From assembly GCA_021234155.1 (NCBI GenBank), contig JAJEKV010000008.1:15454328-15518327 (forward strand): a stretch of 64,000 nucleotides of DNA, in the 5' to 3' direction. Every line of letters starts with the position of its first letter. Within the stretch, counting starts at the first letter, position 1. Position numbers and translations under genes: made by a program. The DNA is from Isoetes taiwanensis (lineage: Eukaryota > Streptophyta > Lycopodiopsida > Isoetales > Isoetaceae). Below, in pieces: positions 8,601 through 20,880 of the stretch. Below the pieces are notes generated by a model. The model did not search any database, was not told the DNA's origin, and worked only from the letters and a program-made list of their open reading frames with translations.

Positions 8601-11600
8601 AAGTGTTTTTTCCATTGTTGTTTCCAGACAAGCTCAAAAGGCATAGAAACAACTTGATAAAATCAAAACGAGCGAAGTAGAGTAAGAGCATCTCGATGCA
8701 TTTCAAGTTGCAGTTGACAACTCTCTCTTCTGCAAAAACCACCAGTGGCTCATAGGTCGTGTTGCTCCCCCCAATGGTTGTCGTGTCTTACATTTGTTGC
8801 ATTCTTGGAAGAGACTATTTCAAGCTCGAGACTTACAGGAAGTGTTGCAGGATCCTGTTCATCAAATTGTTTGGCATGAGCTTCATTATGTTCAAAACCA
8901 TAACAAAGATTGCCGAACAAATATTTGTCGTGGATGTCCCTTATTTTAAGTTGAGCTTATCACCTTCAAAGAATTTACAGAAATACGTGGACTATCATAT
9001 GCAAGCTAAAGACGACTCTAACTTCGACTCCCCTTTTTTTTTGCTCGGTCAAATTAATGGGAACATACTCTGACTCCGACCTCCCCAAAGGTTGTGGATG
9101 GCAGATAGTTTTTGGTTGATCCCAGTCCTCATCACACTCGGATTATCCTGGTCGTCTACCACTAACCCATTTGGCAGAACCACACCATACAGATACCACT
9201 AAAGGGAATTACAACTCCAATTTTTCTTTTCAACTAGAAATGGTGCCCAGCGTTGTTGGACATAACTCGAGAGCATGTAAATGATACATTGTAGCAATGA
9301 GAGAAGAGAGCACTGAGTTTTAAAATAATTAGATACCCATGCAAGTGCTAAGATATGCATATGCCACATCAGTGTAATAGCCCACAAATATGCGAACTAT
9401 AACTTTTATGCCCAAGACAATCTAGCAATGATAGTTCCGTTAGTTCTAAATTTATCCAATAAAATGATACATATATTCCATCACCTATGGATATACTACT
9501 TTGCCCATGGGAACCGTTACTGCTAGAGAACCAATTACACATAATCATCCTCAAAAAGAACAAATCAAGGGAGCATCTACTAAAAACATAAAAAAATATA
9601 TACCCATGTTAACAATGAATTAGAAGCTGGATATGTAGGTTCGGACTGCTCACCCATATAGACGATTGCTTAGAAATGAGATATTAGCTTGACAATGTTA
9701 TCTAGTTTAAGTTTTCAACCTATTAATTGCTTCACATGAGAAATTTTCCTTTATTGCATGCTCCCGACTAAGCGTAGAGATAGGCTAGCCAAATGTAATA
9801 TCCTATGCATTGGTAACTTGTGAACAAGCAGCACCTATTATACCAGAAAATGTTTGGGCATCATCTTAAGCTCCTGCAGTGACTCATTTGGAAGCTAAAT
9901 AAATAGCCTAATTATTATATATTTTCATGGCATAATATGCTGGGTTATCATGTTAAAATCTCTAAGTTGCATTACATATTTCACACACGGGGTCTACAGG
10001 CTGATAATCAAACCACAAATTACCAGAACCATCTGCTCAAACAGTTCTATCTAGTTGGCCATAATTGCCTTCGTATACAAACTCAATATCTAATACAACA
10101 ATCACTGCTTAATGTTGTCTGTAAAAAGGATTAGACATACAAGTATGCTATGTTCAACATGGTGCATAGGAAGCATGTGAGACACAATGTGCTTATTTGG
10201 GCTTAAATCAAAGCAACAATTTCTTATAAGGATGTGTTTCATTCGAAGCTTCAGAAGCAATCTGAGTGGTCAAACATCTCACAATGAGCTCCAATATGGA
10301 GCTGGCAACTATAGCTACCGACACCGTGATGTTTTGGTACACCTTTTTAAAGATATGTTCTAATGTTTATCATACAATCTCTAGCCTGATGTATTTCAAA
10401 GATGTATTTCAAAGGTGCATTTCTATCTACAGTTTGGTCCAAACGAAGAAGGCTCCAAATGTTTGCTACCATCTAGAATCCTCAAAAGTGGGTACTGCAC
10501 TAGCCACAAATAGGATCAAAGTTGGACATGCCAAATGAATAAATCGGGAATACCTATATAAGCTAGAAGAACTACAATCTGAAAGAACAATCTAAATGGG
10601 CTATCTAAATCTTGGTACTATTTTCGTAATATCTCGATCATTGCGTTAAAGGAAACTATTTTGTCTTGCCCATGCTATTAGAAAGTACACAGATTCTAGT
10701 TCTGGATGTGGAACAGATCTTTATGTCTTGTGATAAACTTGTCGTGTACCTAAGCACGAATATCCCATGCTCAAATAACGAACTTCTAAGACCAAAATTA
10801 CATTGTAAAGGGTTTTAGAGATCTCTAGTAAAACCAAATTGAGCTTCTTGACATATGCAACTTCGAGACATGCATCACTAACATGATCAAGTTTTGAGCT
10901 CACCTCTTTGATCCGTCATGGAAATATCGACGAAGGAAAATTCCCCAAGCATAAAGGAGTATTTTCATTACTGAGGAACTATACCAATCCAAAAAGGAAG
11001 AATACATATCAAACAAGTGACAAAAAATCAAAATAGAAGCTTTCCCAAGAATTGCCAAAATGGCCTGTACTCATTAGTTTTTGTTGTACCATCAAACTTA
11101 GAAGAACAAACCTAACAGATCTCTGGCAACCTTAAGCATTAGGGTCAATCCTTAAACCCCAAATATGACGCTTGTTCTTACACATGCTTCTTTGCTCTGA
11201 ACCATGGTTAATAATGATCCCAATTGTCGTGTCAACCTTGTTTCAAAATAAAAATCATTCAAGATAAAAATCAATAGATAATATATGTTTACCTGGTACA
11301 AGGTTACCTCAAAAGCTTTACGCAAGCAACATTTTCCCTAAGTTAACTTTCTTATTGGCACAAGCTTGCTTTTTCGTTGCCCACTATATTTAAACTTATA
11401 TCCAATAGATTAAAAAGCTTACAACTTAATCTGCATAAAAACAAAATAAAGCTCAATAGGGAGTATTTAATTAGAGGACTGAAACATTTTTGCTTGGGCC
11501 AAACTACCGGACAATGCAAAAATCAGCCATTGCTTCAGAGCTTGAAAAATTCTAACGGATTCAGAATCCACCTTTTCAAAATAGGAGGTCGAAGAAGAGA

Positions 11601-11995
11601 TTTTGGCGACATAAAGGCCAGGCTCCATAATGAACTTTCATTTGTCCTCTATTTTTCGTGTCCATAGATGGAATCTAACAGTAGTAACAAAATCCACATG
11701 CTAAAAAAACCCAGCTGGCTGAAAAAACCCAAGTGGCTATAACGTGGATAGCCTCCGAATGCTCGAACCTTGGACTGATGTTTGTGCAAAAGTGCTAAAA
11801 AGAGGAGTAAAATGAACAAAAAAAAAATGCCGCAATTGCTGTATCGGTCATTGATGCAATTGCTATGTTAATTGCTGCCAATGTGGCATGCCGCAAAAAT
11901 ACTATCTATCTTATTCATACTCTATCAATAAAGAATTAATAGCTAAATAACCTAGGCATTGGATTACTATATCAAACGTTAACACCTTTATTTCT
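8601..11995. other. AT-rich spacer without recognisable genes
   Basis: About 3.4 kb of AT-rich sequence. The longest frames (for example 8759-9073 plus, 11377-11667 plus) have no recognisable domain, no splice context and no biased codon use. I see no RNA gene or clear transposon end here. Confidence 0.5.
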
Positions 11996-12011
11996 AAGAA
12001 AATATCATCTA

Positions 12012-12016
12012 ATGTT

Positions 12017-12101
<85 letters not shown>
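12012..12101. repeat. (CAA)n trinucleotide microsatellite, about 30 units
   Basis: An uninterrupted run of CAA/AAC triplets of about 90 bp. The poly-Leu reading on the minus strand is an artefact of the repeat. Confidence 0.95.
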
Positions 12102-12102
<1 letters not shown>

Positions 12103-12678
12103 GCCCCTTGGATGTACATATGGAAAAAAACAAGGTGCTATTGCACATGGGGTTGCCCTCTTAAAGAAAAATCTTACATAGAAAGACAAACAATTTTCTG
12201 AAGGGCGTTGATTTCTCTATTACATATGCCATACAACTTTTCAAAGCTTCACAACTTTTCTGCTCTCCATATTTCACACAATGACCTTTGTTTTGATGCA
12301 GGCAAATGACAGCAAATGCTTCAACCTTCCTTACCTAGTCCTTCTTACCTTCGACTTCGACAGCTAGAGTGCATGCGATCGGCTGCTTGCATGCAATCTC
12401 ATAGTCTTCAGGATATTCAATTCCTCTCCATTTAGAAAGAAACGCCCAGTTCGGAATCTTTTTTTTTTCTACTATCTATCGCCCTCCATTTGGAATATTC
12501 TGGCACATGCATCTATGCCATACAATTTGTATATTCATGACATATTCCTAAAACAACACAAGGTCGCCTAGGGTTTGCCCTGCGGGCAACCTAAAAAGAG
12601 TATTATGAATTAACTTGCATGCAAAAGTACATTGCAAATATTCCTCTTTACCGACGCACTTTTTTTAGCACAAGGAAG

Positions 12679-12739
12679 TCGGAAAAGAGAAATGTTCGTG
12701 GCACTTAGCCGCCACGATAAATTTTTTGTACGTGTAGTG
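12679..12739 (-). mobile_element. CACTA-like transposon terminus, copy 1
   Basis: On the minus strand the end reads CACTACACGTACAAAAAATT, followed by a GC hairpin (GTGGCGGCTAAGTGCCAC) and GAACATTTCTCTTTTCC. CACTA elements of plants begin CACTACAAGAAA and often carry subterminal GGCGGC hairpins. The same hairpin plus GAACATTTCTCTTTCC arrangement recurs at 20881-20940. Only one terminus is visible; no partner end or transposase was found. Confidence 0.55.
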
Positions 12740-13395
12740 ATAATATCTCAAAAGGCATAAAAGGTGAAACACCTAATAACAAAATTGATGTGCTAAAAAT
12801 AAGATAATATCTAGCTAATATTATTGTGCGGCATAGAATGCCTCGAACAACTTGTTGTAGATAACATTTACTGAATCCGATCAAATCATTCCAAATATTC
12901 ACAAGCGGAAACCCCACTTATTCTGATTATGTTTTGAGTCTCCTGCTACAGTCGGGCAGTACCAGAAGTCACGTCATGAAAGAAAGAAATGTATTTGCAT
13001 CGCCAAAGGGGAGGCCTTGAATTTGAGTTAGGGCTAGGTAGGAAACAACTTCGTGAATGTAATGAATGTAAGATATGTTCTAGTTATCTCACTAGATAAA
13101 CATAGATATCGTAATGGTGACATTTCAATGTAGGAAAATTGCATCAGTGTTAACTTGCATCTAATGATATTGATGGTACATGCTTAAACAAAATTCACAT
13201 ATGCCTATGGGATTGGATGTTCATAATGGTCTAACTTCAGAGAGCGTGGCAAAAGTATGGCATAAACCTATGGGATTGGATGTTAATAGTGGGTCTATTT
13301 GGAAAGCTTTGGAACCAGCAATAACTTTCTTGTATTATTAGCCTAGCTTCAAAAGTCCTCTTATTGTAACATCTTCATTCTCCTATTTATCTCTT

Positions 13396-13662
13396 GCACC
13401 CTTATAAATTTAGCAAAGCCTATAGTATGAAAGTGCTTATGCCTCACAATGCTGAGGGGCAATTTGTTGTCTGCAATGAGATTTTTAGAACTGAGAGAAA
13501 TGATTTGTTCAAAGGACATATTCCTATAGATTGTGAAGGTTTGATTCATTTAGTATTTCTTTTCTTTTAGTGAAGAAGAAGACAGATTGTAGTTCTATTG
13601 ATAATATGGTTGCAAAGCTTACGAAAGCATATGGAATTGAAATCAGGGATATATTTAATAAG
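13396..13662 (+). pseudogene. Unidentified coding-like fragment
   Basis: The plus strand reads SMKVLMPHNAEGQFVVCNEI and then FRTERNDLFKGHIPIDCEGL, ending in a stop near 13570. A second coding-like piece with LTKAYGIEIRDIFNKRC follows behind a pyrimidine-AG stretch at about 13570. The composition looks like real protein rather than chance, and the pieces could be two exons of a decayed gene. I do not recognise the family, and no start or continuation was found. Confidence 0.25.
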
Positions 13663-13858
13663 CGATGTTTTTAGGGCCTTTTAACCATGTACAAGAGTCC
13701 ATTCACTATTGTTTGGATGTTTGATCATTTTGAATAGCAGCTGCACTCTTTTTATGCAAAAAGATTCATGACCATGATGTTGCTCAACAATTTCATAAGC
13801 TCGAGGAAAAACATATTTTGAAATGTTCAACAGCATATCAGGCTCCAATCAAACTTCA

Positions 13859-15623
13859 TCACCCTTCAATGTCCATTGCATCTTTAATCTTAGCATTTCC
13901 CAGCTCCACAAGGTAATTATACCCACATGATTTGCAAGTAATGTTCTCTGAGAGCGTCTGCAAGCATGTGTATTAGTAAATGCAGAAACTTGTAGGGGCT
14001 GAATCTGCTCGTAATTACCCTAATCTGGTTCAGATTTTCATTCACTAAAACATGGTATTTTTCTTCTTCCTCTTTGTCAGCAACCACTGAGGTTAACTCC
14101 TGCTTTAGTGTCTCTATATCAAGGCATCTGATGTCCTCCTGTTACAAAGAAACTTAACTCTACTAAGAAAATACTGTCATTTAGTATATTACTAAAATCG
14201 AACTTAGTGCAAAAATAATTATATCCAAATTCTTTTTACCGAAAAGGAAGAACACTTGCAGATAAGTTGCTCAATGGTATCCTTCATCTGTAGATAAAGC
14301 AAAAATTGGTAGGATAGGACATAATATCATGAACTCCAGATCAAAGTGACCTGGTGACGTACCTTATCAATTTCAGAGATGGCACCCTGTTTTATTGCTT
14401 CTATCTCCAGCATTTCTTCCTTAATTTTTTGCCTTTCCTCTGCTAATTTGGATCTCATCTTTTCAATTCCATATGATGTAGACTTTCCCTGTTTGCACAG
14501 ATGTCAGAAAAACTTTTAAAAAGCTAGGATTTTTATTGGATCTACAACCTTTCCCAGCGAACCAGAAGATGAGACAGGAATAATGTCCATAGTTCCATCA
14601 CCTATATAAGATATGAAAAATAATTATCCGCTATGTTCACAATGTGAAAGGAGGAATGACAGCATTTCTTTTGAACCTGCTTGTGCATGCTTCAGGTCTG
14701 TATTTATCTGAACATGGTTAACACACAGTGAATCTGCTACCTTGATCAGGATATACGATTAAGAATTATTATGTACCTCTTGTATTGCCCTTGCCAAAGG
14801 ACGGTTGTCATAATAAGCCTGCAACTTTGCTCAAATTAAGCACTCTTTTTTTGGATATTAAGAACAGAACTTACCTTGTGTTCTTGGAACTTGGAGGTCA
14901 CATCCTTGAGATAATTCTCCATATAAAGTCTGGAGAGTAAAAGCAAAAAAGATTAGAATTTCTACAAAATCGGCATTTCATGATCTATTTGCTCACATTC
15001 TCTCTTTTGAGGAGCTTGACTTCTTCATAACATCAGCTTTCAGAAGCTCCAAAGCCTAACGTAAAAAATAAGCTCATAGTCAGCATCCAAATGCAAAATC
15101 AAGAATTAGCACCATAATAAAATACCTGAGATAAAGCTTCGCTTTCACCGTCAAGGTTTTTTACGACCTTTGCAGATTCGAGAATTGATCTTGCTAGTTC
15201 CCCGCTTTTTCTCGTAAGCTGAACGATTTCGTCATCCAAATGCAGGGATTCGCTTCGAACTGGTAGAAATGACATAAATTTCTATGCCGCAAGAAGTATG
15301 ACAGTTAAGTTTGGATATTTACCGGATTCAAGGTCTTGCTCGATTCTACGAATGACAGTCTGTTGAGAATATTGTTCTGCACTGAGCTCTGCTGCTTTGT
15401 CTTCATAATCTGCAAAATTGTATATGCATCACGCTTCAATCCGGTGTAGCCTAAAATCTGATAAACAGAAGCAAAATATTTACCATTCAAATGCATGCGA
15501 AGACATCGTAGATGCTGCAGATAGCCATCCATAGCTGTAAGTACCTCTGTAGGAAAATGTAAAAGGGCGGGCAATAGCTTTGCTTGACAGATCACTGCCA
15601 CGTCATTCCAATCAGACCGCCAC
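13859..15623 (-). CDS. Unrecognised coiled-coil protein gene, 12 exons seen (5' end missing)
   Basis: Exons on the minus strand, in coding order: 15484-15623, 15323-15409, 15126-15259, 14997-15055, 14875-14929, 14777-14818, 14677-14707, 14549-14601, 14363-14488, 14240-14287, 14019-14138, 13859-13957. Every border is GT/AG and the phases add up without a stop to 330 residues, ending in TGA at 13859-13861. The product starts inside a globular stretch (WRSDWNDVAVICQAKLLPAL), continues as long heptad-like helices (VRSESLHLDDEIVQLTRKSG; KMRSKLAEERQKIKEEMLEI) and ends with a compact tail holding TCKSCGYNY, a possible metal knuckle. The first exon or exons were not found; a minisatellite and spacer lie upstream. 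I cannot name the family. A structural role in a cytoskeletal or kinetochore-type complex is only a guess from the coiled coils. The preserved frame over 12 exons argues for a living gene. Confidence 0.72.
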
Positions 15624-15762
15624 CTAAGCTAAAAATAAACTCCACGTTATAAGAAAACCAATTCTTTTAGTGAAAACAAATTGATATATTTGTGGGTTGG
15701 GGGGCCACTACCCCTTTGGCTTAAAGGGCAAACATGGTCTTGAAGGTGCCACCCACATCAAG

Positions 15763-15965
15763 TTCCATAATAGTCTTTATAGTGTCAATCCAATCCAATG
15801 TTGCCTCGACAGATTTGCCTCCATGATACCCTTTATAGTGTCAATCCAATCCAATGTTGCCTCGACTAAATTTGCCTCCATGATACCCTTTATAGTGTCA
15901 ATCCAATCTAATTTTGCCTCGAGTTGGAGCATCGGGAATATCCACGCCCTTAAAGATACAAAACA
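15763..15965 (-). repeat. 57-bp minisatellite, inverted relative to the 8.4-kb copy
   Basis: Three units of the same 57-bp repeat as at 8459-8600, here on the minus strand, with the GCATCGGGAATATCC module at 15931-15965. The module lies on the same side of the array as in the other locus but is flipped relative to the units, so the two loci are not simple inverted copies. The minus strand is again open through LDWIDTIKGIMEANLVEAT-type repeats. It lies between the first seen exon of the coiled-coil gene (ends 15623) and whatever 5' exon that gene has. Confidence 0.8.
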
Positions 15966-16744
15966 GTCACAAAGGCTTACCACTGCTCTATGATTGCCCC
16001 TGCCATGCGGCACTTGATTTTTGAGGCTTATCTGCAAGTCTCTACTTATGCATAGGTGGGTTGTGATTATCCTCTGAGCTTTTGTTTGCGACTTTGCTAA
16101 TGTATTTGTTTCCGTTATGGTACTTTAATGCAATCTATCGTCCGTCAAAAAGAAAATCCAATGTTGCCTCAACCAGATATGATTTGAAGTACATGCCTGG
16201 CACACGTACTAAATTTTGCTGAAATGCCACAATCAAAACTGTGTTTGCCATCATCGACACTTTTTAGTCAGAAGTGAGCACCAGAAGACCCCATTGATAG
16301 TATCATGTCTCGACAATATGCCAATTCTTCATCCGACGTATTCTCCACATTCTCTCAATGCCTCTATAAAGCATGTCTATTACATCCATTCTCTTTCTAT
16401 CTGCAGAGATTTAGCTAAGACAATCTAACAAACAATAAATGAATGAAAAGCTAACACATGACATACTGCTAAACACAAATTCTCTTCCTACTCGAGCATG
16501 CAACTATCAAGCCTATTTTATTATCTTAACATATATAATTCTTATGGGTAAGATGCCTTTGGCATATTCGGTTGATTCTTGCCACTTATTTCCAGGGGGA
16601 AAAAATAGGGAAACAAAGAAAAAAGCCAGAGAAAATGAAGTCGAAAAAAAAAAAATCTTTGGCTATGGCGGCTACTGTCCGGCAACGGCCTCCGTTCCAT
16701 CTTCTGGTTCTCATTTCATGTCCGCATTCTTCAACAAAAGCTCC

Positions 16745-17106
16745 CTAAGGAAGGAAACACAAGATCTCCAGGTCTGCCATACCCAAATATTCTGCTACAG
16801 CTCTTACCTGAGCTACATTGGAGAAAGTATAAGAGGGTTTGATAAGATAACAAAAATCAGCAGCTATGGCAAAGGCCTCTGGACTGCCCGGCAAATCTAG
16901 AATTTTGACTACTGGCATCCATTAAGAAGAGGAAGCAGATGAAGATGAAATATGGCATCTTCCTGTTCTACTTCTTGGGTGTTTTCTTCTCTGAGCTTTT
17001 CTTGAGCGTTAGAATAAGAAAGAATGACAGTTAAATCGCTAAACTCGCCAGATCGACGAACTCTCTGTAGCCAGGAGCTAAAATTTCCTTCCCGTTTTGT
17101 ACCCAT
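16745..17106 (-). pseudogene. BTB/NPH3-type N-terminal domain fragment
   Basis: The minus strand begins with ATG at 17106 and reads SSWLQRVRRSGEFSDLTVIL, then a variable acidic stretch and FHLHLLPLLNG. After a stop and frame change it resumes as KILDLPGSPEAFAIAADFCY and SNVAQVRAVAEYLGM. These are the landmarks of the BTB fold in plant NPH3/RPT2-like proteins (SDL...V, FHLHKFPLL, LPGG.EAFE.AA.FCYG, NV...R.AAEYL.M), which act as Cullin-3 substrate adaptors in light and auxin responses. The part between PLL and the KIELP-like motif is deleted, a stop follows, and the NPH3 domain is absent. I call it a broken gene fragment. Confidence 0.75.
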
Positions 17107-17335
17107 TTCATCAGATAAATGTGGGATTCTGAAAGTGAGATCTATGGATATCTACCCAGCTTGTGTAGTCCGTTTTTCTCTGCTTAAACTTTCATATTGA
17201 ACAACAAATCTGAAGAAATACCTGTTGATTTACAAGCAAAAGAAGCTGCATTCTTGCAGCTTGAAGCCCAAGACTGATTAATGTTATATAGAATCATAAA
17301 CAGGGGAGTGTAGTGCAATTCACAAATGTTTTTTC

Positions 17336-19880
17336 AGATACTGGGACTAGAAATATGTGCAGACGTGCTGACAACTGGTACATAGTTTTAAGTGCAAAAT
17401 TGCCCAGAGCTTTGTATAACATGTTGTGCACATCTTACGACAAAATCAGCTTTCTACGACAACAGCTGAAATGTTAGTAGGACCTGCCAAAGCCCTCTTC
17501 ATGGATGAAATTTCCACACGACTAGACAGTTCAACAACATACCAGATTGTCAAATGTGTGATGAACTATGTTCATCTGATGGATGCAACCGTGTTGATCT
17601 CATTACTGCAACCAGTTCAAGAGACATATAACCTCTTTGATGATCTTATTCTGCTGGCGGAAAGTCATATTGTATACCAAGCACCTCGTAACACTGTTTT
17701 AAAGTTTTTTGAGTCAGTCGGATTCAGATGCCCAGAACGGAAAAATGGTGCAGATTTCTTACAAGAAGTAGGTTTTGCCAACCTTGCTTAATTCTAATTT
17801 ATCATCATTTCTACATGCTAATACTTACGAACTTAAATATTTTCTTTTGACAGATTACATCCAAAAAGGATCAACAACAATACTGGACGGACAAAGATAA
17901 AGTCTACAAGTATTTCACAATCCTGATTTTGTTGACGATTTTCAAAGTTTGAAGTGGGAAAGAGTATTGTGGTGAGTTAGCGCCCTTTTGATAAATAAAA
18001 AGCCACCCAAATGCATTGGTTACCAATAAATATGCATTGAGTAGCCGAACATTCGAAAAGCATGCTTAGCAAGAGAATGGATACTCATGAAGCGAAATGC
18101 GCTCATATACATCTTTAAGACTGCCCGTAAAGATGGTTAGTATGATCTTTTAAATATGCAAGTTTTCCTTATCGGGTCCTCCATGGCTTTTCGAGATATC
18201 ACCATTCACCATTTGTTTACGCACCATTTTTTACGCTTGCATACGCCCCGCATCTTCCCTCACAAGACTATATATGCATTATACCTATAAGTTGACAGCC
18301 AAATTGAGGTCCCTGCTTTTATTAGTACCGTGACTTAACGATATCACGAGTAGTAATGTGATGATAATGTGACTTTATAAAAAAAAAAAGCATCCAAATG
18401 ATATTAGACAAATAGAATTGGTAAAATTATACATTAGGAAAAATACATTATTATAGATTATAGAATAGGAGTAAAAAAACACATTAGGGGACTTTAGACA
18501 TTAGGGAAATTATGGAACTGTAGTTAAAAAGAAAAAAAAAACAATCTTCTTGCAAATAAAAACCCAAAACCTCTAAGTTTTTCCCCTCTTTCTTCTTACC
18601 CTAGCCGTTGAATCGGAATGGAGATGGAGATGCAGACCTTTCTCCTTGTTTTGTCATGACAAGGAGGCAGACCTTCTCCTTAATACTTCAGTAGCTTGCA
18701 TTCATGCCAGGAAAGAAATACAGAGGTCAGCAGCGGTTAATAGCTTCGGATGCAACAAATGAGCAACAATTACTTAAATCTATTTGTCTGTGGGTGTAGA
18801 TTGCAAACTAGAATATATAACTCTTAAATAGACATATTTTGGTTTGAAAACTTAGAGAAATACTTAATTTTCTAGAGTAATATATTCTGATTCATTTTTT
18901 AAAACTTGAAGTTCTTCATTCTAGTTGTTATTGCAACTATTTCAACTGCAATGCAATAAATAATAGTTCCAAAAATTTACAGGAAGTACTTAACGTATTG
19001 TACGTAAAGTACATATTTTACGTATTTAATAAGTATTTTATAATTCCAAAAAACGTATTTAAAGTACTTTTTAAATGAGAGGTATGCATACGATATTAAT
19101 ACGTTAAGTACGTATAATACCCGTACCGTACTAAACGTACCTGACAACACTGGTCATGCCCACCATTGCCATGACAATGTTTCTCCGCACTTGACGCCAT
19201 ATCACAGTAGTAGCCGATGGAAATGCGCTAATGGGTTCCCTCTTCTATGGCTTGATTATTGTCATGTTTAATGGGATGGCAGAATTGTCATTTACAGTCA
19301 GCAGGCTCCCAATATTCTATAAGCAAAGAGATTTCCTGTTTTATCCTGCATGGACTTTTTCAATTCTAACCTTGCTTATGAAGATTCCATTGTCCATTTC
19401 AGAATCATCAATCTGGGTTATTTTGACATATTATGTCATAGGTTATGCACTTGAAGCTGAGAGGTAAGCGACTCTATGATTAAATTATGCATGTCTATTA
19501 TTCATTACCCTAATTACATTCTTTGCTCCTTTAGGTTCTTCCGACAGTTTTTTCTGCTTATCTGCACACATCTAGCAGCTATGGGAATTTTTCGTACTAT
19601 TGGTTCCTTGGGCCGAACTATGGTAGTTGCAAATACATTTGGCTTTTTTGCATTGCTGACCATGTTTGTTTTGGGTGGATTTTTTGTGGCCAGAGGTAAG
19701 TATACGAGTAGTAATTGTTGCATGTAAGGAACAAATTTGCCATTTTTCTTATACACACAGTTCATTGGAACATATAGCATTAGACCTTGGTGGATCTGGG
19801 GTTATTGGTCATTACCACTAATGTATGGGCAAACTGCTATTGCGGTCAATGAATTCTTGGCTCCTCGGTGGAATAAGGTG
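17336..19880 (+). pseudogene. PDR-type (full-size ABCG) ABC transporter, decayed
   Basis: Recognisable pieces in order: ILGLEICADVL (17340-17372); the first nucleotide-binding domain with [20 protein letters not shown] (Walker B and the LSGG-downstream region), [20 protein letters not shown] and [20 protein letters not shown] (17445-17770); ITSKKDQQQYWTDKDKVYKY (17853-17915); then, after more than 1 kb, the first membrane domain from AMTMFLRT through FYKQRDFLFYPAWTFSI and YYVIGYALEAER (19168-19465), FFRQFFLLICTHLAAMGIFR ... VANTFGFFALLTMFVLGGFF (19535-19695) and [20 protein letters not shown] (19780-19880). PDR transporters export terpenoids, hormones or wax at the plasma membrane. An in-frame stop follows FLRT, the D-loop Gly of STGLDSST is Arg, frames shift near 17920, and the second nucleotide-binding half is absent, so it cannot work. 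Confidence 0.88.
18960..19142. repeat. AT-rich TACGTA-rich palindromic patch inside the ABC relic
   Basis: Dense ACGTA/TACGT/AGTACTT words (TTACGTATT, AAGTACTTT, ACGTTAAGTACGTA) produce many short palindromes over about 180 bp. It sits directly before the membrane-domain exon of the ABC relic and is probably an inserted AT-rich repeat. Ends could not be defined. Confidence 0.45.
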
Positions 19881-20502
19881 CGTAGTTATGATTCTGAGGA
19901 GAAAGATTCCTGTATATCACATGTAAGGCTGGTCATTGCATTTTACTTTACCAACGATAAGAAGATTGATATGTAATCTATTGCAGTTGGCTGAGAGGTG
20001 AACACAATTGTACTACATTTGCAATGCCACATTTGCAAATCTCTTTTGTCAAGAAAAAGATTATGGCTATTTCTATATAGTACAAATGTTGGTTCTCTCC
20101 CTGCCAGAGGAAATAGCTAAAAATCAACAGCTAAAAATCAATTGTGTTACTTATTGTATGAGTATCCAACTTTCTGTGTTGGAACCAAGGAAGCTCGTTG
20201 ATTTCTAGTGGAAACAAATTGTACCTCTCAAGGTTACCCATTAAAGCAATCTCAGTTGCAAGAGATTGCCTCGTCAAATATGTATCTCGTCGAATCTTAC
20301 TTTACATTAATCATCCCGTGTAAATATTCCTATTTGTGGTGTAAAATGTGACTTTTGCAAAAAAGGTCTTCAGATCTTTTCTTTTTTACAGATTGGCTTA
20401 GAAACATGTCTATGGGCAATGGATCTATGGCTTGTATTTTGCTTTTATTATTCTTTTTAGGTTGTCAAAATCTTTCAAATTTGTAACAGTGAATGTATAC
20501 AT

Positions 20503-20735
20503 GCACCGTTTCTTTGTTTGTTTTCCTCATCTTGATTTTGGTTTGCCATTATCAGGTCCAAAATCTCTTGCATTCCCAATTCTGAACATGTAACGTTTGT
20601 TTGTTTATTTCCCTCATCTTGATTTTGGTTTGCCATTATCGGGTCCAAAATATTTTGCATTCCCAATTCTAATTTAGGGGTGCTCGCCTTCTAATTTTGC
20701 ATTCACAATTCTGATTTAGCGGTGTTCGCCTTCTA
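20503..20735. repeat. Minisatellite with about 83-bp unit
   Basis: Two good units share CCTCATCTTGATTTTGGTTT, GCCATTATC.GGTCCAAAAT and TTGCATTCCCAATTCT. They are followed by two shortened units ending GGTG.TCGCCTTCTAATTTT. The array is non-coding. Confidence 0.8.
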
Positions 20736-20880
20736 ATTTTGATTTTTTAAGAACGTTGCTATTATCCACCGTCCTCACTAAATTATTTCATAGCTACACT
20801 CTACAACATTACAACTACCCAAAAACAGGGTTGGTTACCGTCAAGTTTTTTCTTTTTACTCACTTTCGTACACACAAAGA

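Noticed and set aside
11911-12189. Minus-strand frame with a long poly-Leu run
   Set aside because: It is the translation of the CAA microsatellite, with no other coding features.
13396-13662. 5' or 3' exon of the coiled-coil gene
   Set aside because: It is coding-like on the opposite strand and lies beyond that gene's stop codon, so it cannot belong to it.
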